DNA of 64,000 nucleotides, from the NCBI RefSeq assembly GCF_002205845.1, contig NZ_NISI01000001.1, forward strand, positions 186,001-250,000. Direction: 5' to 3'. This document shows, in pieces, positions 20,024 through 32,963 of the stretch; position 1 is the first letter of the stretch; each line of letters begins with the position of its first letter. Under the pieces are notes generated by a model. That model did not search any database. It had not been told where the DNA came from and saw nothing but the letters and a program-made list of their open reading frames with translations. The translations under genes and the position numbers were made by a program. This DNA comes from Roseateles puraquae. Lineage in GTDB: Bacteria; Pseudomonadota; Gammaproteobacteria; Burkholderiales; Burkholderiaceae_C.

Positions 20024-21886
20024 CTAGGTGCTGAGCGCCGGATACACCGGCTCAAAGGCCCCGCGGCGAATCTCCTCCAGCGTGGGCGACTCTCCCGCCC
20101 ACAGCACCACGACCGGGCCGGGCAGGCTGAGGCTGCCCTCCAGCCAGCGGCAGAGCTGGAAGCGGGACTCGTCCTCCATGCCGGGCAGTTCCACAAACAC
20201 GAGGTAGGCGCGGCGGCGAGGGAACTCACGCAGGCTCTTGCACACCAGCCAGGCCCGTGCCACGGGCTTGCACCGTGCGAGTTCGGCCTGCACCTCGGCA
20301 AGCTCGAACGTCGACAGGTCATGGCGGGCCACCCGGCTGAAGTAGGCGGGCTCCTGCAGCTCCTCCCAGGCCCGCTCCTCGCCCTCCTGCGCCTGCTTGC
20401 AGCGCTCGCGCCAGAGCTTGAGTGCCGCGGCATCGTGCATCAGCTCGGGTCGAGGCGTCTCCAGATCGTCGACGGCCTGCCGCGCCGCCCACCAGCGGTG
20501 ATCGGTACTGGCGTCCCAGAGCTGCTGCAGCACCGCGAGCCGCGCGACACGGTCCTCGGGTGCCAGGCACTTTGCCAACCCCTGCAGCGCGGCCGGGTGC
20601 TGAGGACTGCGCTGCAGCGCCAGTTCATAGAGCGGACGCAAGTCATCACGTGGATCGAGTTGGCGGCGCAACGAAGCCTCCTCCACCAATTCGGCGGCAT
20701 TGGCCGTGGCCCGTCGCGCCCCCAAAGCCTGCGCACGCTCGCGAACCCGGCCCAGTCGCGCATGGTGCAGCTTCCAGGTACTCGCGTTCTCCTGGCACCA
20801 CTGCTTGTCAAAGTGCGCCAGCCAGCGATCGGCTTGCTCGCCCAGCAGCGCCAGGGCGCTTCGCTTGGACCATTCGGGCAGTGTCGCCTTGGCGCCCAGC
20901 GCCGCCACGCGATCGCGCAAGCTGGGGTGCGTGTCCGCCAGATCACTAACGCGCGTGAGGGCCTCGCGCAGCGCTTCCCTCGCGAAACCAGGCTCGGGAG
21001 GCTGACCGAGTTGCGCCCGCATCGCCTTGAACGGGCCACTCGGAAGGGCGGCTGCAGCGGCCAATCGCCAGTGGTCAGCCCAGAACCTCTGCGCCAGCCA
21101 GGCGCCCTTGACTTCGATCTCGATCAACGCTGCCGTCGCCACCTCGGCGCCCAGCAACCGGCCTGCGATCCGGTCGGCTTCGTACTCGTCCTGGCGAGCC
21201 AAGGCGAAGGTCTTGGCCGCAAAGCGCGGAAAGTACCAACGCAAAAACGCCTGCGTGGCGGCTGACGCGACGCTCTCGTCATTGCGCAGGTTGTCGTGCA
21301 GGCGCAGCCAGGACAGGCGGGTGCGGTAGATCCATGCCGCAAAGCGGCCATGATCGCCGCGCAGATGGCCGTACTCGTGCGTCAGCACCGCCAGCAGCCG
21401 CTGCCGGTCGAGCGCCATCAGCAGCGGCAGGCCGAGCGTGAGCGTGTTCACCGCACCGCCCAGCAGCCCCCAGCGCGGCGCCTGGCGAATGCTCGCGTTG
21501 AACTCACCGTCCAGATAGACCGCATGGATCGGCGGCCCGTGAATCTTCTTTCGGATGCGCTCCAGGGCCTCGAAAAGCGCGGGCGCCTCTTGCGCCGTGA
21601 TGCGCAGGCCCTCAGGCGGCTCGAAGCGAACCCACAGCGCCCTCACGCTGGCCCACAACAAGGCCAAGGCTGCGGCCAGGCCCCACAGCAGGCCGAAGCG
21701 CAATCGCCCATGCAGCAGTTGCGGCACCAGCCACGCGATGAGGCCGATGGCGAGAGCCAGGCATCCGATCACCCAGCCATAGCCCAGGGCCGCGAACACG
21801 GCCACGCTGCGCCGGTACGCCTTGCTGTCTTGCGCACTGGCCTGTTCGCTGACTCGCACCATGTGCACGAAATCGGCGTGGTCCAT
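20024..21886 (-). CDS. M48-family membrane zinc metalloprotease
   Basis: A 620-residue protein with an M48 peptidase domain (about 120-330). The zinc motif is H170-E-Y-G-H174 (THEYGHLRGDH), with the downstream Glu in DEYEADRIAG. Two membrane helices lie at about 30-52 and 58-82. The C-terminal half (about 340-620) is unlike HtpX or BepA: it is helical, with TPR-like stretches (LYELALQRSPQHPAALQGLAKC). The target is unknown. GGAG lies seven bases before the ATG. It stands between zapA and the probable 6S RNA, which in related genomes are usually adjacent, so it may be a later insertion. Confidence 0.85.
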   Translation of the reverse strand: MDHADFVHMVRVSEQASAQDSKAYRRSVAVFAALGYGWVIGCLALAIGLIAWLVPQLLHGRLRFGLLWGLAAALALLWASVRALWVRFEPPEGLRITAQEAPALFEALERIRKKIHGPPIHAVYLDGEFNASIRQAPRWGLLGGAVNTLTLGLPLLMALDRQRLLAVLTHEYGHLRGDHGRFAAWIYRTRLSWLRLHDNLRNDESVASAATQAFLRWYFPRFAAKTFALARQDEYEADRIAGRLLGAEVATAALIEIEVKGAWLAQRFWADHWRLAAAAALPSGPFKAMRAQLGQPPEPGFAREALREALTRVSDLADTHPSLRDRVAALGAKATLPEWSKRSALALLGEQADRWLAHFDKQWCQENASTWKLHHARLGRVRERAQALGARRATANAAELVEEASLRRQLDPRDDLRPLYELALQRSPQHPAALQGLAKCLAPEDRVARLAVLQQLWDASTDHRWWAARQAVDDLETPRPELMHDAAALKLWRERCKQAQEGEERAWEELQEPAYFSRVARHDLSTFELAEVQAELARCKPVARAWLVCKSLREFPRRRAYLVFVELPGMEDESRFQLCRWLEGSLSLPGPVVVLWAGESPTLEEIRRGAFEPVYPALST

Positions 21887-21981
21887 GCAAACTCCCCCCT
21901 AGGTTCTGACGTCTCGGGCGCGCATCCTAGCGAGGGTTTCGTCGGTCAAACCTCACGGATGCAAGGACACGCCGTCGGTCT

Positions 21982-21987
21982 TAGAAT
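21982..21987 (+). promoter_or_regulatory. Candidate -10 box of the 6S RNA promoter
   Basis: TAGAAT sits seven to eight bases before the first base of the predicted RNA closing stem (21995), the right distance for a transcription start. No clear -35 box is seen 17 bases upstream. Confidence 0.4.
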
Positions 21988-21994
21988 TCCGACC

Positions 21995-22172
21995 GTCCAT
22001 CGCAGTCCCCGGGGCTTTTATTTCCTTCATCCGATGCTCTTTGAGCAAGGGCTTGGAACATTCCGGACGGGCGTGATCGTCTCGCGTCAGATGAACCCGA
22101 AGTCCGGCTGACCTCGCCCACCTGTATACCCCAGGGTGTTCAGGATCTCGGCCCCCAGGACCCGCGATGGAC
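21995..22172 (+). ncRNA. ssrS: Probable 6S RNA
   Basis: 6S RNA mimics an open promoter and sequesters sigma-70 RNA polymerase. The 178-nt segment folds as one long rod. GTCCATCGC (21995-22003) pairs perfectly with GCGATGGAC (22164-22172). Going inward, GTCC/GGAC and GGGGC/GCCCC follow with small bulges, and CCGGAC/GTCCGG forms the far end. The 5' arm CAGTCCCCGGGGCTTTTATTTC resembles the E. coli 6S stretch CAGUCCCCUGAGCCGAUAUUUC. A -10 box is correctly spaced upstream. 6S RNA is usually found near zapA in proteobacteria. The rest of the 21887-22199 gap shows nothing else. Confidence 0.62.
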
Positions 22173-22199
22173 ACCTTTCTCCTCCCTTAGCATCAGCCC

Positions 22200-22658
22200 A
22201 TGAACTACTGGCTGATGAAGTCCGAGCCCGACGAGGCCTCCATCCACGACCTCCAGCGCGCCGGCACCCTGCCCTGGACGGGCGTGCGCAACTACCAGGC
22301 CCGCAACTTCATGCGCGACGAGATGCAGCTCGGCGACGGTGTGCTGTTCTATCACTCGTCCTGCCCTGAGCCCGGCATCGCCGGCCTGGCCGAAGTCTGC
22401 AGTGCCGCCTACCCGGATGCGACGCAGTTCGACCCGGCCAGCCCCTACTACGACCCCAAGTCCAGCCGCGAGTCGCCGCGCTGGGTGCATGTGGACGTGC
22501 GATGGCGCGAAACCACGCCGCTGCTGAGCCTGAAGGCCATGCGTGAAGCACCGGAGCTGGCCACGATGGGCGTGCTGCAAAAGGGCAGCCGGCTGTCGAT
22601 CACGCCCGTCACGCCGGCTGAATGGCAGGCCGTGCTGAAGCGATTGCGCGCGACATGA
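22200..22658 (+). CDS. EVE domain-containing protein
   Basis: The 152-residue protein is a single EVE domain, a PUA-like fold thought to bind modified bases in nucleic acids (Thyn1 relatives). It begins MNYWLMKSEPDEASIHDL, followed by WTGVRNYQARNFMRDEM and GDGVLFYHSSC, all family motifs. Its substrate is unknown. No clear ribosome site is visible. The TSUP permease gene overlaps its stop (ATGA). Confidence 0.9.
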   Translation: MNYWLMKSEPDEASIHDLQRAGTLPWTGVRNYQARNFMRDEMQLGDGVLFYHSSCPEPGIAGLAEVCSAAYPDATQFDPASPYYDPKSSRESPRWVHVDVRWRETTPLLSLKAMREAPELATMGVLQKGSRLSITPVTPAEWQAVLKRLRAT

Positions 22659-23467
22659 CCGCGTCACTGGTTGTCGAGCTGTTGGCCCTGGGCCTGGCGG
22701 CGGGCTTCCTCGCCGGCTTGCTCGGCATCGGCGGCGGCATGCTGCTGGTGCCCTTCCTGACCTTCATCCTGGGCCAGCGGGGCGTACCGCCGGGGCTGGC
22801 CGTCAAGATGGCGATTGCCACGTCCATGGCCACCATCATGTTCACGTCGCTCTCCAGCGTGCGGGCCCACCACCGGCGCGGCGCCGTGCGCTGGGAGCTG
22901 GTGCGAGGTCTGGCGCCTGGCATCCTGCTCGGTGGGCTGCTGGCCGGCGCGGGGCTCTTCGCACTGCTCAAGGGGGCCTGGCTGGCGCTGGTGTTCGCGG
23001 CTTTCGTGAGCTTCTCGGGCTGGCAGATGCTGCGCAACAAGCGTCCGGCGCCGAGTCGCCAGATGCCAGGCACCGCCGGCCAGCTCGGTGCCGGCGCGGG
23101 CATCGGTTTGCTGTCCGGGCTCGTGGGTGCGGGCGGCGGCTTCGTCAGCGTGCCCTTCATGGTGTGGTGCAACGTGCCGGTGCATTTCGCGGTCGCCACG
23201 AGCGCTGCGCTGGGCTTTCCGATTGCGGTGGCCAACACCTTGGGCTACGTCATCGGCGGATGGGGGCTGGCGCCGGCCCTGCCCGGCGCCATGGGCTACC
23301 TCTATCTGCCGGCCTTGGGCGTGATCGCGCTGGCCAGCGTGACGATGGCGCCTCTGGGTGCGCGCGCTGCGCACGCCATGAACGTGGCCCAGTTGAAGAA
23401 GGCCTTCGCCAGCCTGCTCTTCTTGCTGGCCGGCTACATGCTCTGGAAGGGCTTGGCCGAGCTGTAG
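22655..23467 (+). CDS. TSUP-family (TauE/SafE) membrane permease
   Basis: A 270-residue protein with about eight hydrophobic helices in two repeats. Each repeat opens with a glycine-rich motif: GLLGIGGGMLLVPFL (about 20-34) and GLVGAGGGFVSVPFM (about 159-173). The family exports sulfite, sulfoacetate or similar organosulfur anions. The substrate here cannot be told. It is translationally coupled to the EVE gene by an ATGA overlap. Confidence 0.88.
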   Translation: MTASLVVELLALGLAAGFLAGLLGIGGGMLLVPFLTFILGQRGVPPGLAVKMAIATSMATIMFTSLSSVRAHHRRGAVRWELVRGLAPGILLGGLLAGAGLFALLKGAWLALVFAAFVSFSGWQMLRNKRPAPSRQMPGTAGQLGAGAGIGLLSGLVGAGGGFVSVPFMVWCNVPVHFAVATSAALGFPIAVANTLGYVIGGWGLAPALPGAMGYLYLPALGVIALASVTMAPLGARAAHAMNVAQLKKAFASLLFLLAGYMLWKGLAEL

Positions 23468-23497
23468 CCGCCATAAACGGCCTTAAGCTGCACAGCC

Positions 23498-24448
23498 ATG
23501 AAACGCACCGCCCTTGCCCTGTCCATGGCCGGCCTGCTGGGGCTGGCCGTCGCCGCGCCGAAGCCGGCCGCCCGACCCGCCAAGCCCACGGCAGTCAACA
23601 CGCCCAAGAAGACGGCCCAGGAGATCCTGGCCAGTTCGCCTGCCAGCGACTGGCGCGCCCTGAATCCCGAGAACACCCTGCTGATGGAGCTGGCGGCCGG
23701 CACCGTCATCATCGAGCTCGCGCCGCGCTTTGCGCCGGCCCACGTGGCCAACATCCGCGCGCTGGCCCGCGGCGGCTACTGGGACGGCCTGGCCATCCTG
23801 CGCGTGCAGGACAACTTCGTGACCCAATGGGGCGACCCCGACGGCGAGGATGCCGCCAAGGCGCGGCCCCTGCCCGCCGGCGCCAACGCGAAACTGCCGG
23901 CGGAGTTCTCGGTGCCCATCGACAGCATCGGCAAGAGCGCCGGCTTTGCCCGCCTTCCGGACGTCGACGGCTGGGCGCCACGCACCGGGTTCGCCGAGGG
24001 CTTCCCGGTGGCGGCCGACCCCGCTTCCGGCAAAGCCTGGCTGGCGCACTGCTACGGCATGGTGGGTGCCGGCCGCGGCGATGCGGTGGACTCCAGCAAC
24101 GGCAGCGAGCTCTATGTCGTCATCGGTCAGGCCCCGCGCGGCCTGGATCTCAACATCACGGTCGTGGGCCGTGTGATCAAGGGCATGGAACTGCTGTCGG
24201 CCCTGCCCCGCGGGACGGCGGCCATGGGCTTCTACGACAAGCCCGAGCAGCGCACCGGCATCCAGCGCATCCGGCTGATGTCGGAAGTGCCCGCCGCCGA
24301 GCGCCCCTCACTGCAGGTGCTGCGCACCGACTCGACGACCTGGACCCAGCTGCTGGATGCGCGCCGCTACCGCGGCGGCTGGTTCGTGCACAGCCCGGGC
24401 CATATCGAGATCTGCAGCGCCAGCGTGCCGACGCGCCCGGCGCCCTGA
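23498..24448 (+). CDS. Exported cyclophilin-type peptidyl-prolyl isomerase
   Basis: A 316-residue protein with a Sec signal peptide (about 1-19) and a Pro/Ala/Lys-rich linker. A cyclophilin domain follows (about 60-270), with LELAPRFAPAHVANIRAL, GGYWDGLAILRVQDNFVTQWGDP and the later SELYVVIGQAPRGLDLN. The classic FHR active-site motif is altered to LRV in this branch, so catalytic activity is less certain than periplasmic location. The last 50 residues are outside the fold. It ends three bases before the convergent feoB stop. Confidence 0.85.
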   Translation: MKRTALALSMAGLLGLAVAAPKPAARPAKPTAVNTPKKTAQEILASSPASDWRALNPENTLLMELAAGTVIIELAPRFAPAHVANIRALARGGYWDGLAILRVQDNFVTQWGDPDGEDAAKARPLPAGANAKLPAEFSVPIDSIGKSAGFARLPDVDGWAPRTGFAEGFPVAADPASGKAWLAHCYGMVGAGRGDAVDSSNGSELYVVIGQAPRGLDLNITVVGRVIKGMELLSALPRGTAAMGFYDKPEQRTGIQRIRLMSEVPAAERPSLQVLRTDSTTWTQLLDARRYRGGWFVHSPGHIEICSASVPTRPAP

Positions 24449-24451
24449 ACC

Positions 24452-26344
24452 TCAGCCGCCGCCGAGCAGCAACGCCACCCGGTAGGTGATGAAGGACGCC
24501 AGGTACGCCAGGCCGAACAGGTAGCCGGTCATGATCAGCGGCACCTTGTAGCCGCCGGTTTCGCGCTTGACCGCCGCCAGCGTGGCGATGCACTGGGGCG
24601 CGAACACATACCAGGCCAGCAGAGACAGCGCCGTGGCCAGGCTCCAGCTCTGCGAGATCAGTGGCGCCAGGGCCTGCGCGGCATCATCACCCGTGGCCGA
24701 TAGCGCATACACCGTGCCCAGCGCACTGATGGCGACTTCACGCGCAGCCAGGCCAGGCACGAGCGCGAGGCTGATCTGCCAGTTGAAGCCGATGGGCTCG
24801 AAGATCTTGGCCAGGCCCGCGCCCAGCCAGCCCGCCACGCTGTACTGGATGGGCGCGCCGGTTGCGCCTTCCGGCGGCGCCGGGAAGCTGGCCAGCAGCC
24901 ACAGCGCGATGGTGAGCACCATGATGATGCCGCCCACGCGCTTCACGAAGATCACGGCGCGCTGCCACAGCCCGATGGCGATGGAGCGCGGATGCGGCCA
25001 GTGATAGTTGGGCAGCTCCATCATCAGCGGTCGCACCAGGCGGCCGGAGTTGGTGAAGCGCTTGAGCAACCAGGCCACTGCCAGCGCGCCCAGGATGCCC
25101 GCCAGGTACAGGCCGAACAGCACCAGCCCCTGCAGCTCCAGCCCGGCCACCTGGCGCTGCGGCACGAAGGCGCCGATCAGCAGCGCGTACACCGGCAGCC
25201 GCGCCGAGCAGGTCATCAGCGGCGCGATCAGGATGGTGACGAGCCGGTCCCGCGGGTTGGAGATGGAGCGCGTGGCCATGATGCCGGGGATGGCACAGGC
25301 AAAGCTCGACAGCAGCGGGATGAAGCTGCGCCCGGACAGACCGACGCTGCCCATCAGCCGGTCCAGCAGCAGCGCCGCACGCGGCAGGTAGCCCGACTCC
25401 TCCAGCACGAGGATGAAGAAGAACAGGATCAGGATCTGCGGCAGGAAGGCCAGCACACCCCCCGCACCCGCGATGACGCCGTCGACGATGAGGCTGTGCA
25501 ACCAGCCCTCGGGCACCCATTGCCCCACCTGCGCGCCCAGCCAGGCCATCCCGGATTCGATCAGGTCCTTGGGCGGCTCGGCCCAGGAGAACACGGCCTG
25601 GAAGAGCAGGAAGAGCAGCACCGCCAGGATGACCGAGCCCGCCACCGGATGCAGCAGCACGCGGTCCACGCGGTCGCTCGGCAGCGTGGGGAGGTCGTGG
25701 TCGAGCTGCAGCGCGCGCAGCATGGTCTTGACCGTCACATGGTCGTCCACCTGCTGCTCAGCCGCCTCAGGCAGCGGCGCTCCGGCCCAGACCTCGGGCT
25801 GGTCGAGCAGGCCGCGCAGCTCCTCCAGGCCTTCCTTGTGGATGGCCACGGTGCGCACCACCGGCAGACCCAGCTGCGCGCTCAAGGCAGCGGCGTCGAT
25901 CTTCAAACCCCGGCGGGCCGCGAGGTCAGCCATGTTCAGCGCCACCACCACCGGCAAGCCCATGCGGCGCACGGCCAGCAACAGGCGCAGGTTGCGGCGC
26001 AGGTTGGTCGCGTCCAGCACGCAGACGACGAGGTCGGGGCGCTTCTCGCCCTTGGCCCGGCCGGCCAGCACGTCGCAGGTGACGCGCTCGTCGGGCGAGC
26101 GCGGATGCAGGCTGTAGGTGCCGGGCAGGTCCAGCAGGCGCAGGGCCTTGCCGGCGGCCGTGACGAGCCGGCCTTCCTTGCGCTCGACGGTGACGCCAGC
26201 GTAGTTGGCGACCTTCTGGTGACTGCCGGTCAGCCCGTTGAACAGCGCCGTCTTGCCGCAGTTCGGGTTGCCGACCAGCGCCACCAGCTTGCCGCCGCGG
26301 TGGACATGGACGACGGCGGCGTTGGCATGCCGGTTCTCAGACAT
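24452..26344 (-). CDS. feoB: Ferrous iron transporter FeoB (short form)
   Basis: FeoB imports Fe2+ across the inner membrane. The 630-residue protein has an N-terminal G domain (G1 GNPNCGKTALFN at about 25-36, G3 DLPGTYSL, G4 NMAD). After that come the GDI helices and about ten membrane segments with two Gate motifs (LPRAALLLDRLMGSVGLSGRSF; CSARLPVYALLIGAF). It is shorter than E. coli FeoB (about 770) mainly because loops and the C-terminal soluble part are reduced. Its start overlaps the feoA end by eight bases. Confidence 0.95.
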   Translation of the reverse strand: MSENRHANAAVVHVHRGGKLVALVGNPNCGKTALFNGLTGSHQKVANYAGVTVERKEGRLVTAAGKALRLLDLPGTYSLHPRSPDERVTCDVLAGRAKGEKRPDLVVCVLDATNLRRNLRLLLAVRRMGLPVVVALNMADLAARRGLKIDAAALSAQLGLPVVRTVAIHKEGLEELRGLLDQPEVWAGAPLPEAAEQQVDDHVTVKTMLRALQLDHDLPTLPSDRVDRVLLHPVAGSVILAVLLFLLFQAVFSWAEPPKDLIESGMAWLGAQVGQWVPEGWLHSLIVDGVIAGAGGVLAFLPQILILFFFILVLEESGYLPRAALLLDRLMGSVGLSGRSFIPLLSSFACAIPGIMATRSISNPRDRLVTILIAPLMTCSARLPVYALLIGAFVPQRQVAGLELQGLVLFGLYLAGILGALAVAWLLKRFTNSGRLVRPLMMELPNYHWPHPRSIAIGLWQRAVIFVKRVGGIIMVLTIALWLLASFPAPPEGATGAPIQYSVAGWLGAGLAKIFEPIGFNWQISLALVPGLAAREVAISALGTVYALSATGDDAAQALAPLISQSWSLATALSLLAWYVFAPQCIATLAAVKRETGGYKVPLIMTGYLFGLAYLASFITYRVALLLGGG

Positions 26345-26597
26345 GACGGGGCGTCACGGCAATGCATTCCGCCTCCGCGTGGCGCAGCGCGAACGTGGAC
26401 TGCCCCACGCGCACGACCAGATTGCCCGTGCGCTGGGCGCCACGGCGCAGCACACGCACCGCCTCACCCGGCAGAAAGCCCAGGTCGGCCAGCCAACCCG
26501 CCCACTCCGGCGAATGCTGCGGGGCACTCACCTGCTCGACGGTCAACGCCAAGCCCGCGGGCGCGACGGCAAGACTGGAAGGCAGCGGCTCGGACAT
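26337..26597 (-). CDS. feoA: Ferrous iron transport accessory protein FeoA
   Basis: FeoA is a small SH3-like cytoplasmic protein needed for FeoB function. The 86-residue product has the expected LADLGFLPGEAVRVLRR core and ends in VGQSTFALRHAEAECIAV. It overlaps feoB by eight bases, so the two are co-translated. A Fur box lies about 25 bases upstream. No feoC gene is present. Confidence 0.92.
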   Translation of the reverse strand: MSEPLPSSLAVAPAGLALTVEQVSAPQHSPEWAGWLADLGFLPGEAVRVLRRGAQRTGNLVVRVGQSTFALRHAEAECIAVTPRHV

Positions 26598-26622
26598 GGC
26601 GTGGCGACGGCAGTCGTTTGAT

Positions 26623-26641
26623 GCGAATGATTCTCATTGTA
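26623..26641 (-). promoter_or_regulatory. Fur box upstream of feoAB
   Basis: GCGAATGATTCTCATTGTA contains the palindrome AATGA-TTC-TCATT, matching the core of the Fur consensus (AATGATAATCATT) at 11 of 13 positions. It is centred about 35 bases upstream of the feoA start. Repression by Fe2+-Fur is the expected control. Confidence 0.8.
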
Positions 26642-26706
26642 TGCGCGGCGAGTCATGTGCCGACCCGGGTATGGCCATTGCCGCACAACTTTTCGCTTGC
26701 GCTGCG

Positions 26707-30500
<3,794 letters not shown>

Positions 30501-30504
<4 letters not shown>

Positions 30505-31748
30505 GGCCGGGCCTCCGTGCGCAGCAGGACCGCGCCCCAGTGCTGGGTTGATCGAAACGTCGGCCAGGGTTCCGGGCGCACATCGCGGGGCAGCGCCAGC
30601 ACTTCCTCCAGCGCACCATCCACCTTGACCCGCGCGATGCGCAGCGGACGCCACAGGTGCCGGGTCTGCGCGTCGACCGCCGCGAAGCCGTAGGGCGCCG
30701 CGAAGGTCTGGTGCACCACGGTGGCATTGACCGCGTCGGTGCGCTCGCTGCCCACCTCTCGCACGGCTTCCGCCCAGAGGTGCACGGCGGCATAGGTGGC
30801 CACACCCGCATCGCTTGCGCCCACGGCGGCCCCCTGACTGCGCCTCAGCCGCTCCAGGAAGCGCTGGTTGGCGGGGTCGGGCAACGACTGCAGATAGGCC
30901 ACAGCCAGGAAGTGGCGCGACAACCGCCCGCCCTGCAGGGCCGCCATCTCAGGCTCCGATGCGCACAGCGACAGCACCGGAAGGTCGGCCAGGCCGTCGG
31001 TCACCAAGCCATCGAACAAGGCCCGATTGCCATCACCGCACACGCTGCTGACCACCAGGTCCGGCCGCACCCGGGCCAGGTCGGCCAGCACGCCGCCCAC
31101 GTCGGCCGCGCCCATGGCCAGGGCGCGCTCCCCGAGCACCTGGCCGCCGCCCAGTATGATGAAGTCGCGCAGCACCACGGCCAGTCGGCGCGAGTACATG
31201 CCCTCGGTGCCCAGCACGTAAACCCGCCTGCCGAACTGCTGCATCGCCCAGTGCAGCGCCGGCAAGGCTTGCTGGTTGGGCGTCGGTCCGGTGTAGACGA
31301 TGTGCGGCGAACTCTCGAAGCCCTCGGACACCGCCGCATGGAACAGCAGGTGACCGCGCGCCTCCACGACGGGCAACACAGCCTGCCGGCAGCCCCAGGC
31401 GCCACAGCCAAAGAGTGCGACGGCTCGGTCCGCGGTGATCAGGCGGTCAGCCGCCGCCGCCGCCACACGCGGGTCAGCGCGGGTGTCCTCGATCTTGAGT
31501 TCAACACGTCGGCCAAGCAGCCCCCCGGCCTCGTTGATCTCCTGCACCGCCAGACGGGCCGCCGCCACCTGGGGCGCCTCGTGGGCCGCCACGGGGCCAC
31601 TCAGCGCCTGGAGCAGGCCAATGGTGATCGGGCCGGGTGTGGCCGCTGCGTGATGACGTTGCCACGCCAGAAGGCCGGCTCCGGCAAGCGCCAGCAGCGA
31701 CAGCAGCAGGCCCAACCGCCGCCAGAGTCGTGCCCGCGCTGATGGCAT
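30501..31748 (-). CDS. Amide/urea-type ABC solute-binding protein, probable sensor partner
   Basis: A 415-residue type I periplasmic binding protein of the UrtA/AmiC/FmdD group (Peripla_BP_5). It has an N-terminal uncleaved-looking helix (about 10-30) with no lipobox. The domain starts ITIGLLQALSGPVAAHE and carries LFGCGAWGCRQAVLPVVE, which resembles the UrtA stretch GCWTSASRKAVLPVFE. No ABC permease or ATPase is nearby. It lies between a receiver/pseudokinase gene and a hybrid kinase whose start overlaps its stop, so it probably presents a ligand to that kinase rather than feeding a transporter. The ligand (a short amide or urea?) is a guess from family. Confidence 0.8.
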
Positions 31749-31752
31749 GACG

Positions 31753-32919
31753 CTAGCCCGCGGCGCGCCGCGCCTCTGGCGAGATCAAGGGCAGCGTCAA
31801 GCGCACGGTCGTGCCGACGCCTGGTGTGGATTCGACCTGGATCTGCCCGCCAAGCGCGAAGGTCACCAGGTTGCGCACGATGTACAGCCCAGGCTCGCTG
31901 CGGTTCATGCCGAAGCGGGTGGAGAAGAAGGGGTCGAACACCCGCCCCAGCATGCCGGGCGGAATGCCCACGCCGTGGTCTTGCACCGTGACGACGAGCT
32001 GGTCGGTACCGAGCGGCCGCACGCGCAGGTGCACCTCGCCGCCGGCCTCGCGGTAGGCATGCTTCACGGCGTTCTGGATCAGGGTGGTCAGCACCTTGGC
32101 CAGCGCGCCGCGGAAGCTCAGCAGGTGCAGGTCGTCGCCAGCATCCAGCTCGCAGCGGACCTGGTGCGCCTCCAGGGCCGGCGCCAGGGAGGCCACCACC
32201 TCGTGGATCAGCTCCAGCAGCGAGAAGCTGCGGCGCTGATCGCCGAAGTTGTCGGCCGTGGACTGGAGGAAGGAATCGACGATGGACAGTGTGCGCTGCA
32301 GGTTGGACAACACCAGGCCGACGCTTTCCTCGCTGACGCGCAAGTGCTTTTCGAGGTCGCTGCGCTTGATGTTTCCGCCCTGCGAAATGACGCGCAGTTG
32401 GGCCAGGTCGTCCTGCAGCGTGCAGGCGGAAATGAGCGCGTTGCCCAGTGGCGAGCTGAGTTCCTGGGCGATGCCGGAAATGGTGCGACCGACCGAGGCC
32501 AGCTTGTCGCGCTGGAAGAGTTCGATCTGTGACCGGGCGAAGCTCTCCGAGGCGAGCTTCAGCGCCAGTTGCGTGCGCACCCGGGCCTTCACGACCACGT
32601 CGACGAAAGGCTTGGGGATGTAGTCGACCGCACCGTGAGCGAAGCCCTCGGCCTCGTCGCTGGCGCTGCCCTGCACCGTCACGAAGATGACCGGGATGCC
32701 ACGGGTGCGCGGGTCGGCCTTGAGCCGGTCGCACACCTCGTAGCCGCTCATCTCGGGCATCAGCACGTCCAGCAGGATCAGGTCGGGCAGCTGCTGCGCG
32801 CAATAGGCCAACGCCTCAGCGCCGCTCGTCGCCATCGAGACCTCGCATTCGTCCACCAGCAGCTGGTAGAGCGCATGGATGTTGGTGGGCTGATCGTCGA
32901 CGACAAGGATGAGTGGCAT
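31753..32919 (-). CDS. Receiver-kinase protein with Gln in place of the phospho-accepting His
   Basis: A 388-residue protein: an N-terminal receiver (about 1-120; acidic pair VVDDQP, phospho-Asp in LILLDVLMPEM), then a dimerisation helix pair and HATPase domain (about 150-380). In the H-box, GIAQELSSPLGNAL, residue 152 is Gln (codon CAG) where NtrB-type kinases have His. The ATPase N-box (LIQNAVKHA) and G1 box (DHGVGIP) are intact, but the G2 box reads SEPGLYIV and lacks the first glycines. It probably cannot autophosphorylate at that site. It starts a minus-strand operon with the solute-binding protein and the hybrid kinase. Confidence 0.87.
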   Translation of the reverse strand: MPLILVVDDQPTNIHALYQLLVDECEVSMATSGAEALAYCAQQLPDLILLDVLMPEMSGYEVCDRLKADPRTRGIPVIFVTVQGSASDEAEGFAHGAVDYIPKPFVDVVVKARVRTQLALKLASESFARSQIELFQRDKLASVGRTISGIAQELSSPLGNALISACTLQDDLAQLRVISQGGNIKRSDLEKHLRVSEESVGLVLSNLQRTLSIVDSFLQSTADNFGDQRRSFSLLELIHEVVASLAPALEAHQVRCELDAGDDLHLLSFRGALAKVLTTLIQNAVKHAYREAGGEVHLRVRPLGTDQLVVTVQDHGVGIPPGMLGRVFDPFFSTRFGMNRSEPGLYIVRNLVTFALGGQIQVESTPGVGTTVRLTLPLISPEARRAAG

Positions 32920-32963
32920 GGCTACTCAGGATAACCGCAGGGCCGCGGGCCTTGTAGGGCGGG

